From contig NW_026252136.1 in the NCBI RefSeq assembly GCF_025399195.1, positions 62,001-126,000 of the forward strand: a stretch of 64,000 nucleotides of DNA. The letters run 5' to 3'. Shown in pieces: positions 24,900 to 37,177 of this stretch. The stretch's first letter is position 1. Each line of letters starts with the position of its first letter. Source of the stretch: Umbelopsis ramanniana AG (taxonomy: Eukaryota > Mucoromycota > Umbelopsidomycetes > Umbelopsidales > Umbelopsidaceae). Below the pieces are notes generated by a model. That model was given only the letters and a program-made list of their open reading frames with translations, did not search any database and had not been told where the DNA came from. Both the position numbers and the translations under genes were made by a program.

Positions 24900-26528
24900 G
24901 TGTTTTTTTTTGGAGACCATCAGAGTATTTATAAACATAAAGCTATAATCGACAAGGCAAAGCATCTTTTCTGCTCTAAAAAATTTAGAACTATGAAAAC
25001 TTGCTATGTTAACCATGAGTATTCAATAAATTATTTTATATATAAATAGTTTACGCCATAAGCACAGGTTTATAACCGCAATGACAAGAATTCAATTATG
25101 AATAAAGCGAAAATTCACCTCTCCTCGACAAAATGAGAGTATTACCAACTAGTGGACTCAGAATCATTTTTAAGGCTGTATGATAAAAAAAAAAAAAAGA
25201 ATTGAAATTTCAGATCAATCTTCAAAGTAAATTTTTTATGTGTCAACACCGCAATAAACAGGAGCTTGAACTATTATGATATCTGTAGCTGCTTGTGAAG
25301 CCCGCTAAATGGTTACAACATACATATAACTGATTTCTAAATCTCATCGGAACAACGTATATATTTACGGTATCTGACCTGATTGTGACTCATTGTCCGC
25401 TTAAAGCTCTATCAATGCGCATTAGAATACAGATTATGGCTGAAACTCTATATAATCATACCAACAATGCGCATTTCAGATAATGGTCTAGCGAATACTC
25501 AACTGCCAGACATTAAACAGGAAAAGTGACTTATACCACGCGGAACCTCTTTCTATTTTCTTGTTTTCTTGAATTTAGGGGCTTGGCATGACAGAAAAAA
25601 GAGTGGGTAGCCGGACGAACGATTTTGGACAAGTAAGCGGAAAATGACCGTAAGCAACTAGTTTGAGGAAAATTTCTATTTCTCTACTTTGCATCTACAA
25701 CGCTTCACCTTTCAAAAAATTTGGTACAGCACATGTAGTGAGAGAGGCATCTGGCCAAACCCGTACCTTAACGTATAGCCAGAGCATCGGTGACTGTCCC
25801 TTTGCCAGTGGTCTCTTACTCTTTTCTTTCCCCGCTTCTTACTGAATCAGCTGCGTTAACAGGCTTCTGCGGACATCGCTACATTACTTCCACTATAACT
25901 TCAGCCACTGAGCTCAATATGCAGTAGTTAAGCTTAATATCGGACTTATCCTTGGAAATTTTGCTGATGTTGACTTGAAGTGAAGGTAGATTTGTAGTTT
26001 GACATTCCGTAATGCTATACTCATGGTCAAATCTACTGACAACATCGAATTGTGAACATAGGGAAAATGAGTGGGTACCTATAAAAAAGGATGATAGTGC
26101 TCACAGAATGCTATACAACAGCCGCCAGATCGTCCACTTACTTGGTGGGTCATGCACCGGTGGGTCATGCACCGGTGGGGTTTCATGGGAAGCATAGGAG
26201 CACGGTAAAAAGATAAGACATGGCGAAGTAACAATCAAAATTGATACTGACATGAACGCTCCTTTCTTATGTAGTAAGCTTTGATGACAATCCTTCATTA
26301 AGCGCGGAACAGCTTTTACAGACCAGAGATTGGTGAAAATGAGAAGTGAAAAGCTACTACTCTTTCAAGGACACCGAAGGTAATGAAGTTATTCTTATCA
26401 TTTATTGAGCAAGAAGACTATGACAAAACTGGAGTAAATATGAGTACTAAAGGATATTTAGTAAAGTCGATTCACAGACATACACAGGAGAGTGACGGTG
26501 GGCAAGCTTTGAGCATACCAAAATTCCA
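24900..26528. other. long intergenic region
   Basis: About 1.6 kb between tRNA-Cys and the first GST gene with no supported gene. It contains A/T homopolymers (for example 25185-25199) and the short tandem repeat listed separately. Confidence 0.5.
26143..26178. repeat. short tandem repeat, 15-bp unit
   Basis: The unit GGTGGGTCATGCACC occurs twice in succession, followed by a partial third copy GGTGGGG. It lies in non-coding DNA between the right-hand tRNA-Cys and the GST genes. Confidence 0.8.
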
Positions 26529-27341
26529 CTATGAGTTTGAAGGAAAACGCTTGGCTTCTGATTGGAAGATCTCATTCGCGCTCAGCTTCTCCTGCAGAGC
26601 AAAGAGGTTTGGATGAGTTTCCTTCGATACCAAGTTTCCGTCGATATTCAATAAAGGTAAGCTTATGGTTGCATGAATATCAGCTAGTGTCATCTGCCAA
26701 AAAAATCAGCAAGTGATTACTGGAGATAGTGATATTTCAGAGGTAATATACCTTATCACCAACATAAAATCCAGTACCATTCTTTGCAAGAGCTTCTTCG
26801 TGTTTGGTCATGATGGGCTTTATTTCTGTTTCCAACAGGTTCTTCAGGCGATTGTCGAACTGCTCAGGAGTGAGAATCTTCTTCCAATCAGACACGAGTG
26901 GCCAATACTTGTCATGCAATTCTTCCCAGCTGCAACAGTATTGTTCAACCAGAGCAACTTCGTGTTCTGTTTCACCTACAATGTTCATTTTACGGGCCAA
27001 GTATCGATATATGGCATATGCCTCAGCAAGAACAAACTGATATCCTGTGAGTTACAAGAAGGTCCGATGTAGATCGTAGAAAAATAAATGCTACCTTTGA
27101 ACCATCTTCATTGTACTCGGTCAATACAGGAACATGGGTGAATGGTGTTTTCCCTTTTTCTTCTTTCCAGTTCTAGAAGCTACGTCAACCTTCATCTCTG
27201 GGTTAAAGTATATGATAGTGAAAAAAAACTTACTTCTACAAACTTATCCTTCCAGTCAAATCCACCAAGCGAGAGAAGCAGTCTGGGTATAATACCTAGG
27301 CCATGGCCATTGAAATAATAGAATTCGTACTTTGCAGGCAT
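26529..27341 (-). CDS. glutathione S-transferase, copy 1
   Basis: Four exons (27234-27341, 27095-27172, 26752-27036, 26529-26693) give 211 residues. GSTs conjugate glutathione to electrophiles in the cytosol. The N-terminal thioredoxin-like domain has YEFYYFNGHGLGIIPRLLL, with a Tyr near position 8 in the place of the catalytic Tyr of sigma-like GSTs, and the glutathione-contact segment TPFTHVPVL (cis-Pro). The helical C-domain shows FVLAEAYAIYRYLA and NGTGFYVGDK...MTLADIHAT, the usual C-terminal GST motif. A TATA box (TATAAAA on the minus strand, 27386-27392) lies about 45 bp upstream. It is a tandem paralogue of the next gene, with introns at equivalent positions; its last exon is the more diverged part. 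Confidence 0.9.
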
Positions 27342-27861
27342 GCTTAGAGCAGTGGTTAAAATTTGGGACACAGAGAAATGCACAGTTTTATATCAATTTT
27401 GACTACCGAAAATGTTGGGTTTGATGGTGTGGCAACCACTGCTGCGGACTCCATTTTGGGAGATCGTCTGTAACCAGGCAACCAGCAAAATATACCTTTT
27501 TTAGCAGCATTTTCTTTTTTTTTACGCACATGATGAAATTCATTTTCACACATTACCATTGAGAAATAAAGCTGAAATAAAGCTGGAGAACTTATGATTG
27601 ATGAATTAAAGATCGATAGACCAGTACAACTCAATACATAATGTTACGCTATACTTGGAACGAGTAACCGTTAATGCTTATGGCAACAGCAACAGTCCGA
27701 AATTTTGTGAAGCAACATTCTCGCATGTCAAATGCTGAAACTACGATCGTCGGCGCAAAACTGCGCTGTTAAAATTGTTTAAACAGGCTGACTTGTTTGA
27801 TGCAAAAAATAAGAAATCAAATCAAAAACATGTTTTATTTCAGAAGGAAGAACAAAACTAT
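27342..27861. other. spacer between the two GST genes
   Basis: About 520 bp holding the promoter of GST copy 1 (TATA at 27386-27392) and the 3' flank of copy 2. No other gene is seen. Confidence 0.5.
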
Positions 27862-28681
27862 TTATGGGCGGATGGGGAAGCGTTCAACTTCTGCCTTGAC
27901 AGCATCCAATGAACGCACGTTTTGGGCCAACTTCCAAAGATGGGGGTATGAACTTTCATCTCCAACGAGGCTGCCAAGACCGGTGACAATGGCAGTAGCG
28001 TGAACATCAACAAGAGAAAGCTTTGAAGAAAATTCAGAATGTCAAATTTCAAATCGGTTTCAAACAAAACGAGAAATGTCTGTATTTCTTACCTTGCTAC
28101 CGACATAGTAGCCAGTGCCATTCTTTTGCAAAGCTTCCTCATGCTTCGCGAGGATGGGACCCACAACAGTTTCATGGTAGATTGCAAGTTGTTCGGTGTA
28201 TTTTTCAGGTTCACTGCCCTTCAATCTCATAACCGGAAGACCCTTTGCAATGATTTCAGTCCAGCTTTCATAGAACTGATCAATGAGAGCAGTTTCATCT
28301 TCGCTGCTGCCGTAAAGGCCAGCCTTACGTGCGATATAGCGATTGATGGCGTTGCTTTCAGCGAGGACGAACTGGAAGATGTGATCAGTACACTTTATCA
28401 TACGGCAGTGAGGTAAGATGTGGCGAGCATACCTTACTACCATCAGCTCTAGTTTCTGTTAGTACTGGCAACTTTCCGAGGGGAGTGGTGGCCTTTTCCT
28501 CTTCCTTCCAGTTCTATGCGATACAGTTAGACTTCATTGGTAACTGTTGACTACAGATTAAAATGAAACTCACCTTTGGGAATCTATTATTCCATTCAAA
28601 GCCGCCGATGGAGAGCAAAGCTCTTGTAGTCAGAGCCAAGCCATGGAGTTCAAAGTAGAAAATTTCGTAATTGGAAGACAT
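27862..28681 (-). CDS. glutathione S-transferase, copy 2
   Basis: Four exons (28574-28681, 28433-28513, 28093-28371, 27862-28020) give 208 residues. Same fold and likely chemistry as the neighbouring copy: MSSNYEIFYFELHGLALTTR at the N-terminus, TPLGKLPVL with the cis-Pro, FVLAESNAINRYIARKAGL in the glutathione site, and NGTGYYVGSKLSLVDVHAT in the C-domain. First exons of both copies are exactly 108 nt and all three introns fall at equivalent positions, so they arose by tandem duplication. TATA sequence CTATATAA (minus strand, 28722-28729) sits about 45 bp upstream. Confidence 0.92.
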
Positions 28682-28729
28682 TTTGTATGTGTTGTCAAAA
28701 GCTTCAATCCAAATGAAAGGGTTATATAG

Positions 28730-30355
28730 TGTACTATTTGTCAGCAAAAGAAACCTTTGGCTCCTCGCGGTTCAAATTTGGCCGGGAAAGCCGGGGGATT
28801 TCGAGGGGTTTTGGTTTGTATGCCAACCCAGTTCTGTACAATTAATAATGGGACACTAGTGGATTCCAATAGTTTCTATGGCTTTCCTTCAAGAAACACA
28901 AACTTTTCTCAAATATTCACCTAAAGCAACCAAATGTATGCAATACAATGTAGTTGACATGCAGATCAGAAAATATGCAAAGGTTATTTCTGATTTGTTA
29001 CGATACAAGTAACAACGATTGCGCAATAAGTCGACACGACACTTTACAGGTTGAGTATCAACTGGGTGTAAAATGACGTGGCACCAGGGGCGACAATTTG
29101 AATGTGGGTTGATACCTTTCCAGTATAATGTGTAGTGTGCAAACTTGATGTTCAAAGAGAGTGTCATATATAGTTCGTGATTTGAGCTTCCTCGTACGAC
29201 TTGGAAGTCTCGACAGCCAAGCTCGCGTAGCAAACTGGTACTTTCAGGCACAGCAAATTACCGTAGAGACTTCTGGCAAAATGTCATTGGCTGGATTTTC
29301 AAAAAATCTTTAAAGCAGTCACATTTTACAAGTATATAAGCTCCTTTGCCCTTGGCAAAAATTGCCCTTTATCTTTGTGCACGGGCATCACATTGACAGT
29401 GAGGTTCTTACCGAGTCGTGTGTTTTGCTGGTTGAAAACTAATAACCAATACCACGTCCGGGGTACCCTTTGGGTGCGTCGGCAATTTTTGCAAGGTCCC
29501 TTGTGGACTTCCTTATATTTAAAAAGAAAATAAAAAAGAAAACAACTCACAAGAGCTGTATTCAAACCGATATACCATCGCGAAATGGTTTTTTGCTAAA
29601 CCTGTGATTCAATCTGATGTCAAGTGAATTGCTTCGGCAAGAGTATGATGAAGCTCGTCATCATCTATTGCGTTCGAATGTACGAATTGCGTGTTCGTGT
29701 TTGCACAGCAGGTATGATTGCTGAGATCAGGAGATGACGGACCTTAGTTTATGGCACAACTCTGTACCTCACTCATATACTAACGAGCAAAATGGTTCAT
29801 GTCGCTGTTCGTGGATTTCCCTTAAGAAATTGTTACTATTGCTCTTTTAATTCATGATTTCTTCGCTAAGTAAAAGTTGTCTTCAGTAAAATTTACTTCC
29901 TCAAGTACCGCAGTCCCCTTTCTAATAATTTCTACCTTGGGTCGATGCGTCACTCATTGATTTGCCTGTGGCCTGCCTGCGCACACTCTACTGAGCTGGG
30001 TTCGGTTCTGTAGCCGCACCTGTTGCTCACGTTGGAAAATGGATACGATAGAGTTATGTCGAGCTTAAAATGTGATAAGTGTCTGTCATGAGATAATAGA
30101 ACTGGTAGCATCACACAGCTACTTTTGCCAGTTTTTGGATAAATCATGAGGTCTACCTTCCATATCATTCAGAGGATACTGTAAAGGTATGAATGAGAAT
30201 GAACGGATGATAGCTCATAAGAGACATGTTTTAAGCTGCTGATGGGTTCAGCTTCGCATCTTCCTTCTGGTGGCTTAGTTGTGACGTTTATACTCAGTCG
30301 AGGTGCTGCACCCTCACTTCGAACTCAAGCAACTCCACCACTTTCAGCTATAGCA
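28730..30355. other. long intergenic region
   Basis: About 1.6 kb between GST copy 2 and LEO1, whose starts diverge. Open frames on the minus strand at 28889-29251 and 29326-29565 have no motif or splice support and are not called. The LEO1 promoter must lie at the right end. Confidence 0.5.
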
Positions 30356-31944
30356 ATGGACGACCTCTTCGGTTCAGACGATGATCAACAGTCAGAACTT
30401 AATGATACCCCATCACCGCAGCAATCACACTCTCACTCAGAAGTTAGGACAAATACTGAGAATACGGAACAAAATGCCTCCTCACATGACGCTGGTCTAG
30501 ATGATTTATTTGGAAGCGAAGAGGAAAACGACGAGTCAGACAAAGATGAACCTGTGCGTAAGCGGTAAGTCTAACAATTATATATAAGTAAACGGAAACG
30601 AATTTAAGTTCGCGAAAGAGTCTAACATTTCTGCACTTGCAAGCCGATTATTGTCGCGTCCAAAGCAGTCAGAATCAGACAATGAAGACGAAGAAAGACA
30701 GCAAGGATACAGTCAAGAAGACGCTGAAAATCAAGACGACGATGCTAAATTTTTGAAAAGGCAGCGCATAGAAGTGGAATTGACAATGCCAGAGTTGCCT
30801 CTACCTGTCAGCAAAGATGGCAAGGTATGCTTCCAAGTTCACTATATCATTTGTACAGGGTCAGAACGATAACACATTGACGGTCAATTATAGTTCCATT
30901 TAGCGAAGCTACCAAAGTTTTTGAATATTGAACCAACTTCATTCAGCCCTGAAACATATGATGCTTCGATTTCAAACGCTGTTGGTGATATGACATCCCA
31001 GGAACTCATTCGACGGCAGGTGGAGAGCACCATACGATGGCGAAAAATTGTAGATGAACGGGGCAATTTGGTAAGAAGTCTCACACTAGCTGTCAGCGCC
31101 AACATCAAATCTGATCTAACAATACTTGCAATTCATCAGTCAACTGAGTCGAATGCTAGACTAGTTGAATGGGAGGATGGAAGTATGTCGCTAGTACTTG
31201 GATCCGAATATTTCGACGTTAACGTAAAAGCTATGTCAAGCGAAGAGCATCATTATTTATTAGCGCATCAGACGTCAAGTGGTATTCTGGAGAGTCATCT
31301 CAAATTCACCAACAACATGTCTTTCCGCCCCAGTGACTTGAAGAGCGACACCCATCGAAACTTAACTGCACAAATTGCCGATAAACACGTACGAAAAACT
31401 CGAACAAAGATGTTCATGACGGAGCAAGATCCGGAACGTGTTAAGCATGAAGCAGAGATGGTAAGGGTCATTTCAGGTTGTCTTGCTGATAATGCAACAA
31501 GACGTTTGTACTAAATGAGTATGATAGCGGGAGCAAGAACGATTACGAGCACAGCGCAAGCTAGAAAGCTCTAGACGCCGTGCTGAAGATCGGTACGCGT
31601 ATGACCGGCCACTACGCTATGATTACGATGAAGAGGAGACAGAAAGATATGGCGGTCGCGACGAATATGACGAAGACTTTGTGGTGGATGACGACATTGT
31701 AGAAGAGGAAGAGGAAGAAAAAGAAAGGCAGAGAGAAGAACGCCTTTCAAAACTTAAGAAATCAGGAATGGACCGATATCGTCAAAAGCGACGTGATGAT
31801 GAAGACGAAGACGAGGAGGAAGAAGAGGAAGAGGACGAGGATTTCGATGATGATGAAGGTGATGTTACACCTGACGAAGAGGACCGAATATCATCAAGGA
31901 AAGTCAAGCGAAGACAGGTGTTGTCTGACGAAGAAGACGAGTAA
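30356..31944 (+). CDS. LEO1: RNA polymerase II-associated protein LEO1 (Paf1 complex)
   Basis: Five exons (30356-30564, 30644-30824, 30894-31070, 31140-31460, 31528-31944) give 434 residues. Leo1 is a Paf1-complex subunit that travels with RNA polymerase II and supports histone modification during elongation. The start MDDLFGSDDD is the typical acidic Leo1 N-terminus; an ATG 114 nt upstream is less likely. The conserved core includes LPKFLNIEP, RQVESTIRWR, NARLVEWEDGSMSLVLG and YLLAHQ, followed by KHVRKTRTKM. The C-terminus is charged, with a run of Asp and Glu near the end as in other Leo1 proteins. Confidence 0.95.
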
Positions 31945-32172
31945 GCAACAGCAATTTAGTATCGCGCAGGGGTAATCTCATTATCACACGTTATCCCTAT
32001 TCCTCAGGGGTGGTGCACTCTCAACCTAACTCTACTCCTTGTAAATCAGAAAGCTGTAATAAAAACAGACCTTTTTTTAACGTCGTCAATGAAACAGTCC
32101 CAATTGCTTTAGCTTACATCTTTATTACATTACATTGTAGGAAGACGTGAAAAAGTCGGCAACTTACACAAT

Positions 32173-33587
32173 ATGGATATTGACGATACATATTCCGATG
32201 TTCCAGTGCGTGCAACAAGACTTTATGCTCGTCCAGCATACGTTGGAAGCGCATCACCAAAGAGTTTGGATGTTTCGCCTTTACCTCAAAAACTACCAAC
32301 AACGGATCGTATGATTAACAAGACATCAGGATATCACATTGATGTAGACTTCAAAATAGGTGAGTTGGCTATTTTCCTGTGTTCGCAGTCCATTTATGAC
32401 CCATGATTTTTGATGCCTGATGCAAAGTATAGACACAACAGCTCGCAGCCTCCACAAATACGACAACCCTTCAACTGAAAAGGGGTCGCCGTCTACACCA
32501 TCTTACGATTTTTCAATAGAAACCAGCATGCTCTCGCCAAATTGGCTAGATAGCAAGTCGTTGTTTTCGCCTTCACCATCACTACCATCACCGTCATCGC
32601 CATCCATTCCAACTCCTATAGAAATGGACCCCATAAGTCCTTCACCTACCAGAGCCATTGCTTTAAATAATCTTTCAGTTTCTCCAGCGATATTGGTACG
32701 TTCGATATCTAGCCAAACCTCCAATTCTGCGCCAAACTATGGGCGAAGTTCGATGGAAAAGAAATGGGCAGAAAAGCAGCCCGTACAGATGGTACCAAGG
32801 GAAAGGGCAAACCAAGGGATACCAAATGCACATATGATCGCCACTTCAATACCTCCTTCTTCGAAGTCTACACCGACCAATCGACAAGATCCAAAACGTC
32901 CTAAAGCGCAAAATAATAAGCAGGTTATGCAGGTTTCTGAAGCTGAGGCTCATGTGCAAAAGGGAATTAGGTACCATGAGGGGGGTCAGCTTGAAAAAGC
33001 CACACAGCATTTTCGAGCGGCGGCAGATAGGGATTCTCCCATGGGTATGTTTCTCTATGGTATATCCTTACGACATGGATGGGTAAGTAACCTTTTTCAA
33101 GTGTACGAATATTGAGGGTAGAAATTAATTTCCAGCATCAAGGGATGTCGGGCAAATACACAGCTGGCTTTTCAATATCTTCAGAAAGCTGCAGAACATG
33201 CAGTCGATGATCTAAATAATTTATCCACTGTCAGCATGTCTGCGGCAAAAGGAGAGCTAGTTATGGCTATCTATGAGCTGGGGGTCTCATTCCGACATGG
33301 ATGGGGAGTACAGAAGGACAAGAAGACAGCTTGTTACTATTTCAAAATTGCTGCTGAGCTGGTGAGTTAATAGGTGCTACAATCGTTTAGTTTTCATGCT
33401 ACTGATTCTTGGCGCTTTACAGGGTGATCCAGATGCTCAAAATGATTTAGCACATTGCTATTACCATGGACAAGGGGTGAAAAGAGATGTGTATCAAGCG
33501 GCAAAATACTATCGCTTAGCGGCTGCACAAGGACAAGGAATCATGGGAAATTCATGGATATTCAAAAAGAAGTATGATCAAAAGTAG
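32173..33587 (+). CDS. Sel1-repeat protein, DSF2/Nif1-like
   Basis: Four exons (32173-32359, 32433-33082, 33143-33361, 33423-33587) give 406 residues. Residues 1-240 are low-complexity, rich in Ser and Pro. The C-terminal part holds Sel1-like (TPR-type) repeats: GIRYHEGGQLEKATQHFRAA, YGISLRHGWG, LGVSFRHGWGVQKDKKTA, YYHGQGVKRDVYQAAKYY. It ends in GNSWIFKKKY, a signature of fungal DSF2/Nif1-type proteins, which have been linked to mitotic or filamentation control. Precise function here is unknown. The acceptor of exon 3 (CAAG at 33142) is unusual but is the one that keeps the repeat in frame. Confidence 0.85.
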
Positions 33588-33831
33588 ATTTGGGTATGGT
33601 AGAAGCCGATCTAGATATAAGTGCTAAGTTCGGAAGTCTCAAGCCAACTTTTTATGTAACGATTTGAAGTTAGAACGCTGTTCTTCTCAGTGCTTCTTTA
33701 AGAAGATCAGCTTTGATATAATACAAACAACCCAGTAACTATGTATGATATAACCGTTTGGAAATAATCGCCTTATAAGATATCTTTCTGGAATTGATAG
33801 ATGTGGTAAATCCGTGAGTAGTGCCTTTAGA

Positions 33832-35307
33832 CTATGTCAATTGTGACATGCTGTCGGGAGGATACTTGGTTTGAGCAAAAGTCATCAACCGTTTGAGGGA
33901 TTGAATCCATTTACGAGTTGTTTCGTCGTTGAGTACATGTGCCACCTGAGCTGCGAAAATCTTCTCTCGCGCTGAACGTTCGTGAATACTACAGAGCAAA
34001 TGATGAATGTCAATTACCACATCATGCAAGCTTGTCAACATGAGTAATATAACCTACCCAACCATAGTGACACCAATGGGCCACGGCGAATTACCAATAG
34101 AAAGCTGAAGGTAAGAGTCTTGGGCGTCCCTATAGCGTCTATTCTGCATGTGATGCGTGATTTCAGTGACTCTTGCAAGGATATCAGGTTCCATAGCCTA
34201 TTGAATCAGGTTTAGTCTTAGATATGTCTATCACAGTTGACGTGAAAAAAAATCGGTTCCTTACTCTTGATTTCAGCTGTTTGAACAATGGCCGCAAGTA
34301 GTCCGCAGTCTGCTTTTGCATAGCTGCTGCTCGCTTACCCTGTCCGCTACGCTTAACTTCTTCAGGGCGCTCATCCAGAGCCTCTTCCCATTCCCTAAGC
34401 ATTCTCTGAAGTAACATATAAGCATTTTTTCGCATCGAAACTGGCGTCTGAAATTTAATGAAAAGGAACATACCTTTAAATACGAGTATATAAGGGGATG
34501 CAATTTTTCTGGCTCTGTTCGCAGCCAATCCATGTTAACAGGTACAATAGCAGTGTCGTCTCGGGATTTTTTGGCAGCTTTTTCCACTAGGTCTTCGCCT
34601 TCAGCTTTGCGTTTCAAAGCTTCCAAGTTCATTCCTTCGTCCATTTGGTCCAATGTGCGCATAAAGTCGTTTCGTTGACCTTCAGATCTCTCTTCCATGA
34701 GTTCCAATGTTCGTAGACGAGCTTTCCTTTGCTTATCCGTTTCAGCAAAGAGCCGAATGGGCTGTCCCTTTGCACGTAATCGACGTTGAACTTCCTCCTG
34801 GGAAACGTTGAACGTATCCGCCGTCTCGTCCTATTACATCAACGATATTAGCGTAACGAATGCGCCCGTATGATTCAAAAAAGATACATACATCATCATC
34901 CTGGCCATCACTCTCTGATGCAGAAGCTGTTTTCCGTTCCTGATCAGCAATTTCTCTCTGTTGCAGCATTTAAAAGTTAGTTAGTATTGTTAAGATTGAA
35001 TCAGATGCCTAACAGTAGCTCATACATACCGCTCTACTCTTCTGCTTTAGTGCCGATTGCTCCTGTAATCATGCATAATCGTTGAGCTTGTGTTGCATGC
35101 AGTAAGTGTGCGCATAATCTTGCCTACCTCTTTCTTTTTTCTCTCTCGTTCTTGCTCTTCGAGGTATTCCTTCTCTCTCAATCGTTCCAATTCCGCACGA
35201 CTGATATATTTTTTGTTCTTTGCGACGGTATCATTAGCTTTGGCTGCTTGTAGAGTCTTGCGCTTCTTTTCAATTTCGTCCTTCAAAGCACTTTGAAGAA
35301 AGTCCAT
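33832..35307 (-). CDS. PRP18: pre-mRNA splicing factor PRP18
   Basis: Seven exons (35128-35307, 35030-35062, 34892-34957, 34474-34830, 34265-34405, 34058-34197, 33832-33988) give 357 residues, close to human PRPF18. Prp18 acts in the second step of splicing with Slu7. The N-terminus is charged and helical ([20 protein letters not shown]); the middle has the SFM-type block [20 protein letters not shown]. The C-terminal Prp18 fold ends with [17 protein letters not shown] and [20 protein letters not shown], the most conserved part of the family. It is divergent from the METTL6-like gene. Confidence 0.95.
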
Positions 35308-35823
35308 GGTTGCAGATTACAGTTATTGTGTGATTTGCTGTGCTGCAACTTGATTGAGAGTTCGATGTGACTTGCAAAATTTTGACGCTCTGGTATTGAT
35401 ATATCAGCTTGAATTTGCTACTGCCTGCTGCCGGATTCTTGCAAGGTTATCGACACTGACAACCTTGTATTTCTGCTAATAAATGTTGAAACAGTAGATT
35501 CCCGTCACGCTGTGCTTTGACATGGGCCTTCATCTGGTGTTAAGAATCGCATTTCTGACTCAATAGCTTCTCAGCGAACTCTCACACTCGGAAACACTAC
35601 ATAGCGTTTCAAACATGCTATTATATATTACCTGTCATCTACATATGAGTTAAGTATTATTGATCCAGAAAAGAAATTTGATTGTTCCCTGTATGTCTTG
35701 CACCTTTCGCCAATAATACAGGGTTTCTTTTCGCCGTGACTGCCGAAGTTGAGAAGGCCAAATGTACTTTGCTGGCATTTTTTTTTGTTCCCGCCGAACG
35801 TACAATACGTTTCTTTAAATCAA
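35308..35823. promoter_or_regulatory. divergent intergenic promoter region
   Basis: 516 bp between the divergent starts of PRP18 (-) and the METTL6-like gene (+). No TATA box is evident; it must hold both promoters. Confidence 0.4.
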
Positions 35824-37101
35824 ATGGCAGCAGACGAACAATCAGGTGGACGGGACAAAGCGCGCATAGAAATGGCTTCCGAACGACTGGAGTCTCATGC
35901 CCAGAGAGCTAAGGAAGCCATTCAAAATGACCAGAAGATTGTGCCTCCGTTTTGGATCAACAAATACAAGAAAGACGCATCGAGAAATTGGGATATCTTC
36001 TACAAACGCAACACCACAAAGTTTTTCAAAGGTATTTTTTGAGCGAAAGAGACATCTCGGTTGGAATGAAGCTTCAAAAAATGTGCTCGAGAAAGTCATG
36101 GTCGCCTCGGAGACTATTTAGCTCACTAATTACTGTCAACAGATAGATATTGGTTAGATCGCGAGTTTGAAGAATTAGCACACAAGGGTGATTCAGACGA
36201 AAAAAAGGTCAGAATACGGTTTCCTTGTGTCTGAGCAATTTACGCTTTATTTAATTGGATTTCTTCTTGGGCTACAGATATGTCTAGAAGTTGGATGTGG
36301 TGTTGGAAATTTTGTTTTTCCAACCATTGCCAAAAATCCCAACCTCTTTATATACGCCTGCGATTTCTCATCCAGGGCTATAGAAATGGTTAAAGTAAGC
36401 TAAAATCCAGTGGAAAAAAAGTATTTGAAAGCATATATTTATGTACTCCTTGTGTTAGGCAAACGAGCAATATGTCGAATCTAGATGCAAAGCGTTTGTC
36501 TGCGACCTTACAGCTGATGATCTGTGCAATACTATTCCGTCAGAGACAGCAGATTTGGTGAGTGTGACTTGAAGAACTCTACCTTCTTTATTACATACGC
36601 TGATACAATCATACAGGTATCTGCGATCTTTGTCCTTTCAGCTATACCGCCAGAGAAAATGAGTTTTGCCATTCAAAATATTTTCAAGGTTAGTCAACGG
36701 GTATAGTTGTTATGTGCCCATATCGACTACTGATGAGTTTATATGTTATAAGGTCCTTAAGCATGGCGGTTCGGTGTTGTTTAGAGATTATGGGTTATAT
36801 GACGAAGCTCAGATTAAGTTCAGTTCAGCGTCTGATAAAAAATTGGATGAAAACTTTTACGTTCGGCAGGATGGTAAGCTTTGACAGATACTTGGATGAT
36901 GCAACGATGCGTATCAACGATTTAACCACTATTTTAGGTACGATGAGCTATTTCTTTTCGCTGGAGGATGTTCAGAGCCGTTTCGAAGCAGAAGGTTTCC
37001 AGACGATATCCAACGAGTACATTTATAGAGAAACCACTAATCGAAAACTAGAAATGAATGCCGATAGGATATTTACCCAGTGCAAATTTGTCAAGCCCTA
37101 A
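35824..37101 (+). CDS. tRNA N3-methylcytidine methyltransferase, METTL6 type
   Basis: Seven exons (35824-36031, 36143-36207, 36278-36394, 36459-36557, 36617-36688, 36753-36873, 36938-37101) give 281 residues, the size of METTL6. Family members add m3C at position 32 of tRNAs; METTL6 and fission yeast Trm141 act on tRNA-Ser. Signatures: [20 protein letters not shown], the SAM-binding motif [20 protein letters not shown], the motif [11 protein letters not shown], and NFYVRQDGT before the C-terminal strand. The length and the lack of an actin-binding N-domain favour METTL6 over METTL2/Trm140. Its 3' end faces the dioxygenase gene with 76 bp between stop codons. Confidence 0.92.
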
Positions 37102-37177
37102 CGACATCTTTATACTTTTAATAGATAAAACTTTTATATCATCTAATTTACCAAGTTGAATCACCCGGTGTGTCTGT

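Noticed and set aside
26143-26178. CRISPR-like array
   Set aside because: Only two and a half direct 15-bp units without spacers, in a eukaryotic genome; a simple tandem repeat.
28889-29565. Two minus-strand open frames between the GSTs and LEO1
   Set aside because: Neither has a recognisable domain nor a consistent splice continuation; treated as non-coding.
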